A stretch of DNA of 64,000 nt from contig BJOX01000006.1 of NCBI GenBank assembly GCA_009731375.1, positions 1,621,874 through 1,685,873 on the forward strand, written 5' to 3'. Below, piece after piece: positions 61,751 to 64,000 of the stretch. Both the position numbers and the translations under genes were made by a program. Source of the stretch: Paulinella micropora (taxonomy: Eukaryota; Cercozoa; Imbricatea; Euglyphida). The notes under the pieces were generated by a model that was given only the letters and a program-made list of their open reading frames with translations, did not search any database and was not told the origin of the DNA. Position 1 is the stretch's first letter; each line of letters opens with the position of its first letter.

Positions 61751-61897
61751 GATATTTTAGAATTGCGTTTCGTGCTGTCGCACTCTCTCTTATTCTAAAA
61801 CATCGTTTTTCTTTTTCAAAAAAATTAATGCTTATTGTAATCCTTAAAAGTGCGTAGCCCCCGATGTTTGTTGAAGACGTAGTCTGAAACAAATATC
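61751..61897 (-). promoter_or_regulatory. Paired intergenic hairpins, element C (protease to penton gene)
   Basis: On the minus strand GATATTTGTT...AACAAACATC (61897-61863) follows the protease stop by 13 bases. A spacer of 58 bp follows, then GATGTTTTAGAAT...ATTCTAAAATATC (61804-61751), which abuts the penton ATG at 61750. Apices are GACTACGTC and GTGCGACAGCAC. Confidence 0.65.
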
Positions 61898-61910
61898 AAA
61901 TAAATGTCTT

Positions 61911-63023
61911 TTACAAAAAGGTGTCAAATCCATAACCAGTCTGTGCTTTTAATTTTTCCGCTTCGTCTTCTTTTAAGTCTGTATAGCCACTAGCAAATTT
62001 AAATCGCACTCCTTTTGCTCGCTCTAAAAGAAACCGCATTGAGTGCCATCCACATGTGTCGCTCGTATCAGATTGTTGTTTTACTTGATTGACCTTCATC
62101 AATAAATAACTATCTGGGTGGCTTTTATCTATTAGTTGTTTCATTTGTTGTTGAAAGTCTTCAGTCGGTTGATATTCAGCCAAAGGGTCATACACTTCAA
62201 CACTCCTGTCTTTATCCAGACTTACCCATATTGCAATCCAATGAGACCCCGCTTGTTTGTGATTGTCCAAATTCATAATAAATCCGTATCGCTTTCTGCT
62301 TCCGGGCTTCAACTTGTAAATTTCATCACTGGCTATCGCTCCGAGATACCATCCATATTTTTTCATTATGTTGTCTATTTCATAAGTCATTAGTCCCCGC
62401 CCCTCACCCTCTTGCTGTGGCGTCTCCGCGACGCTCGGGGGTAGCGGTGTCTCCTCTTGCTGTTGTTGCTGTGGCTCTGGCTGTGGCGTCTCCGCGACGC
62501 TTGGGGGTAGCGGTGTCTCCGCGACGCTTGGGGGTAGCGGTTGGGGCATTCCCTCGTCAATATTCAAATCATTTGAAACTTGTTTATCAACATTTGGGGC
62601 TATTGTCATTTTGTTCGTTAGAGTATTTACAAAGCCCTTTTTATTCATTGTGTGTTTCCAATCTTTGCTGGATAAATATTTTTTAATTATTTTTATTGAA
62701 AATACCTTATCAATTAATTCTTCTGATGTCTTCGCTCCACTACCTTTTTGCTCACTAGTGCCCATATAATCTTCATATCTAGCATAATCTGCTACTTTTC
62801 TTTTTACGTTTTCCACCTCACTTCCAACATCAATATTAAACCTTTTAATCATGTTAATAATCCACTTTGAAGTGTCTTTGTAATTTAATTTGTTATGACC
62901 GTCATTATCTAGTCTCTTTTTTAAAGCCTGTGCTAACTCTTTTATGGTAATGGTTGGGTGATAAGTTTTTGAAAATCCAGAGATTAAAAATTGATTAATT
63001 TGTAAATTTTCAAGATGCTTACC
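61911..63023 (-). CDS. Adenovirus-type cysteine protease with N-terminal extension (open into gap)
   Basis: From the ATG at 62852 there are 313 residues, but the frame is open upstream to the N gap at 63024 ('SKTYHPTITIKELAQALKKR'), so the real start is further right. The C-terminal half is Ulp1/adenain-like: His in 'GSHWIAIW', Asp in 'VEVYDPLAEY', Gln in 'KQQSDTSD' and Cys in 'TCGWHSMRFLLERA'. Such proteases mature capsid proteins in PLVs and virophages. A Pro/Gln linker with three 'LPPSVAETP' repeats joins it to an N-terminal helical region. It is the first gene of the leftward structural cluster. Confidence 0.85.
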   Translation of the reverse strand, partial: GKHLENLQINQFLISGFSKTYHPTITIKELAQALKKRLDNDGHNKLNYKDTSKWIINMIKRFNIDVGSEVENVKRKVADYARYEDYMGTSEQKGSGAKTSEELIDKVFSIKIIKKYLSSKDWKHTMNKKGFVNTLTNKMTIAPNVDKQVSNDLNIDEGMPQPLPPSVAETPLPPSVAETPQPEPQQQQQEETPLPPSVAETPQQEGEGRGLMTYEIDNIMKKYGWYLGAIASDEIYKLKPGSRKRYGFIMNLDNHKQAGSHWIAIWVSLDKDRSVEVYDPLAEYQPTEDFQQQMKQLIDKSHPDSYLLMKVNQVKQQSDTSDTCGWHSMRFLLERAKGVRFKFASGYTDLKEDEAEKLKAQTGYGFDTFL

Positions 63024-63648
63024 NNNNNNNNNNNNNNNNNNNNNNNNNNNNNNNNNNNNNNNNNNNNNNNNNNNNNNNNNNNNNNNNNNNNNNNNNNNNN
63101 NNNNNNNNNNNNNNNNNNNNNNNNNNNNNNNNNNNNNNNNNNNNNNNNNNNNNNNNNNNNNNNNNNNNNNNNNNNNNNNNNNNNNNNNNNNNNNNNNNNN
63201 NNNNNNNNNNNNNNNNNNNNNNNNNNNNNNNNNNNNNNNNNNNNNNNNNNNNNNNNNNNNNNNNNNNNNNNNNNNNNNNNNNNNNNNNNNNNNNNNNNNN
63301 NNNNNNNNNNNNNNNNNNNNNNNNNNNNNNNNNNNNNNNNNNNNNNNNNNNNNNNNNNNNNNNNNNNNNNNNNNNNNNNNNNNNNNNNNNNNNNNNNNNN
63401 NNNNNNNNNNNNNNNNNNNNNNNNNNNNNNNNNNNNNNNNNNNNNNNNNNNNNNNNNNNNNNNNNNNNNNNNNNNNNNNNNNNNNNNNNNNNNNNNNNNN
63501 NNNNNNNNNNNNNNNNNNNNNNNNNNNNNNNNNNNNNNNNNNNNNNNNNNNNNNNNNNNNNNNNNNNNNNNNNNNNNNNNNNNNNNNNNNNNNNNNNNNN
63601 NNNNNNNNNNNNNNNNNNNNNNNNNNNNNNNNNNNNNNNNNNNNNNNN

Positions 63649-64000
63649 ATCCTATTTTTTCTATCTTCTTCATATTTTACATCATCTATGAGTTTTTGCT
63701 CCCTTCTTAGTTCTCTGGCTTTTTGTTCTTGTCGTTCCTTGATATCGGATAGTTCATTGCGGTGTATCCTTGCTAAATCATCCTGCCTTTCCTTAGCATC
63801 TGCGTCTCCGCGACGCTCCTGTCTCTTCTTTTCTTCTTCAGCATCCGCCTGTGCCTTTTTCTCTTTTTGGTCAATCTCATCAATCTTTTCGTATTTTTCC
63901 TTTCTGAGTTTGTCTAAGTGGTCATTAATGGCGGTTCTAGTATTTTGCTCAATCTCTGAAAGGCTTTGGACTTTTCTTAAGTCTTCTTTCTTCGTTCTTG
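63649..64000 (-). CDS. Coiled-coil protein, partial; probably the same frame as the protease
   Basis: The minus strand is open throughout ('LRKVQSLSEIEQNTRTAIND', 'YEKIDEIDQKEKKAQADAEE', 'ERQEQKARELRREQKLIDD'). The Glu/Lys/Arg/Gln composition predicts a long coiled coil. In the assembled coordinates it shares its frame with the protease across the N gap, so it may be the N-terminal part of one long protein of 690 residues or more; the gap length is only an estimate. Otherwise it is a separate scaffold-like gene. Confidence 0.55.

Noticed and set aside
62984-63710. Frames made mostly of unknown residues across the right-hand gap
   Set aside because: They consist of the N gap; only the real bases on each side were used.

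Overview
The window looks like nuclear DNA of a photosynthetic eukaryote. Two spliced genes with clean GT-AG introns and consistent phases are present: an hnRNP-type protein with two RRM domains (+ strand, 7061-16558), and a CSP41-like plastid RNA-binding/epimerase-family protein (- strand, 28958-35326). The CSP41 homologue points to an alga. Huge introns packed with ATCT, CA, CT and ATAC microsatellites would suit a chromerid-like alga, but the species is a guess. A Ty3/gypsy-type LTR retrotransposon (18473-28868) sits just beyond the 3' end of the CSP41-like gene. Several MITE-like inverted-repeat elements, a tRNA-derived SINE-like element and a dispersed repeat tailed by (ATCT)n lie in introns and intergenic DNA.

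The two ends of the window are viral. Element A (1 to about 4.7-5.0 kb, running off the left edge) carries a long tail-fibre-like protein, an acidic/basic protein, a small conserved viral protein and an rve-type integrase. It ends in a palindrome-rich tract against host microsatellite. From 42.3 kb to the right edge lie two related polinton-like-virus (PLV)/virophage-like elements in inverted, tail-to-tail order. Element B (42.3 to about 52.7 kb) is decayed: truncated major capsid gene, a 414-aa presumed virion protein, two small proteins, a broken protein-primed family B DNA polymerase and a broken GIY-YIG nuclease. Element C (about 52.7 kb to beyond 64 kb) is nearly intact: small zinc-finger and basic proteins, a different family B polymerase interrupted by one stop codon, the same two small proteins, the same virion protein, full-length major capsid, penton and adenovirus-type cysteine protease. 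No packaging ATPase is visible; it may lie to the right.

B and C share the capsid-side module and the two small proteins, but their polymerases look like different families. Both use an unusual intergenic signal: paired hairpins with fixed outer ends (GATATTT...AAACATCG after a stop codon, then CGATGTTT...AAATATC abutting the next start codon), with covarying stems and a common GCGTAGC-type apical palindrome.

Other points of interest are a Gag-UGA-CGG-Pol single-frame organisation in the retrotransposon, and repeated copies of exon edges, including splice acceptors, embedded in the host introns. Assembly gaps (N) occur at 676-1091, 8409-8418, 9273-9282, 13394-13523, 14553-14626, 30724-30733, 39448-39457 and 63024-63648.
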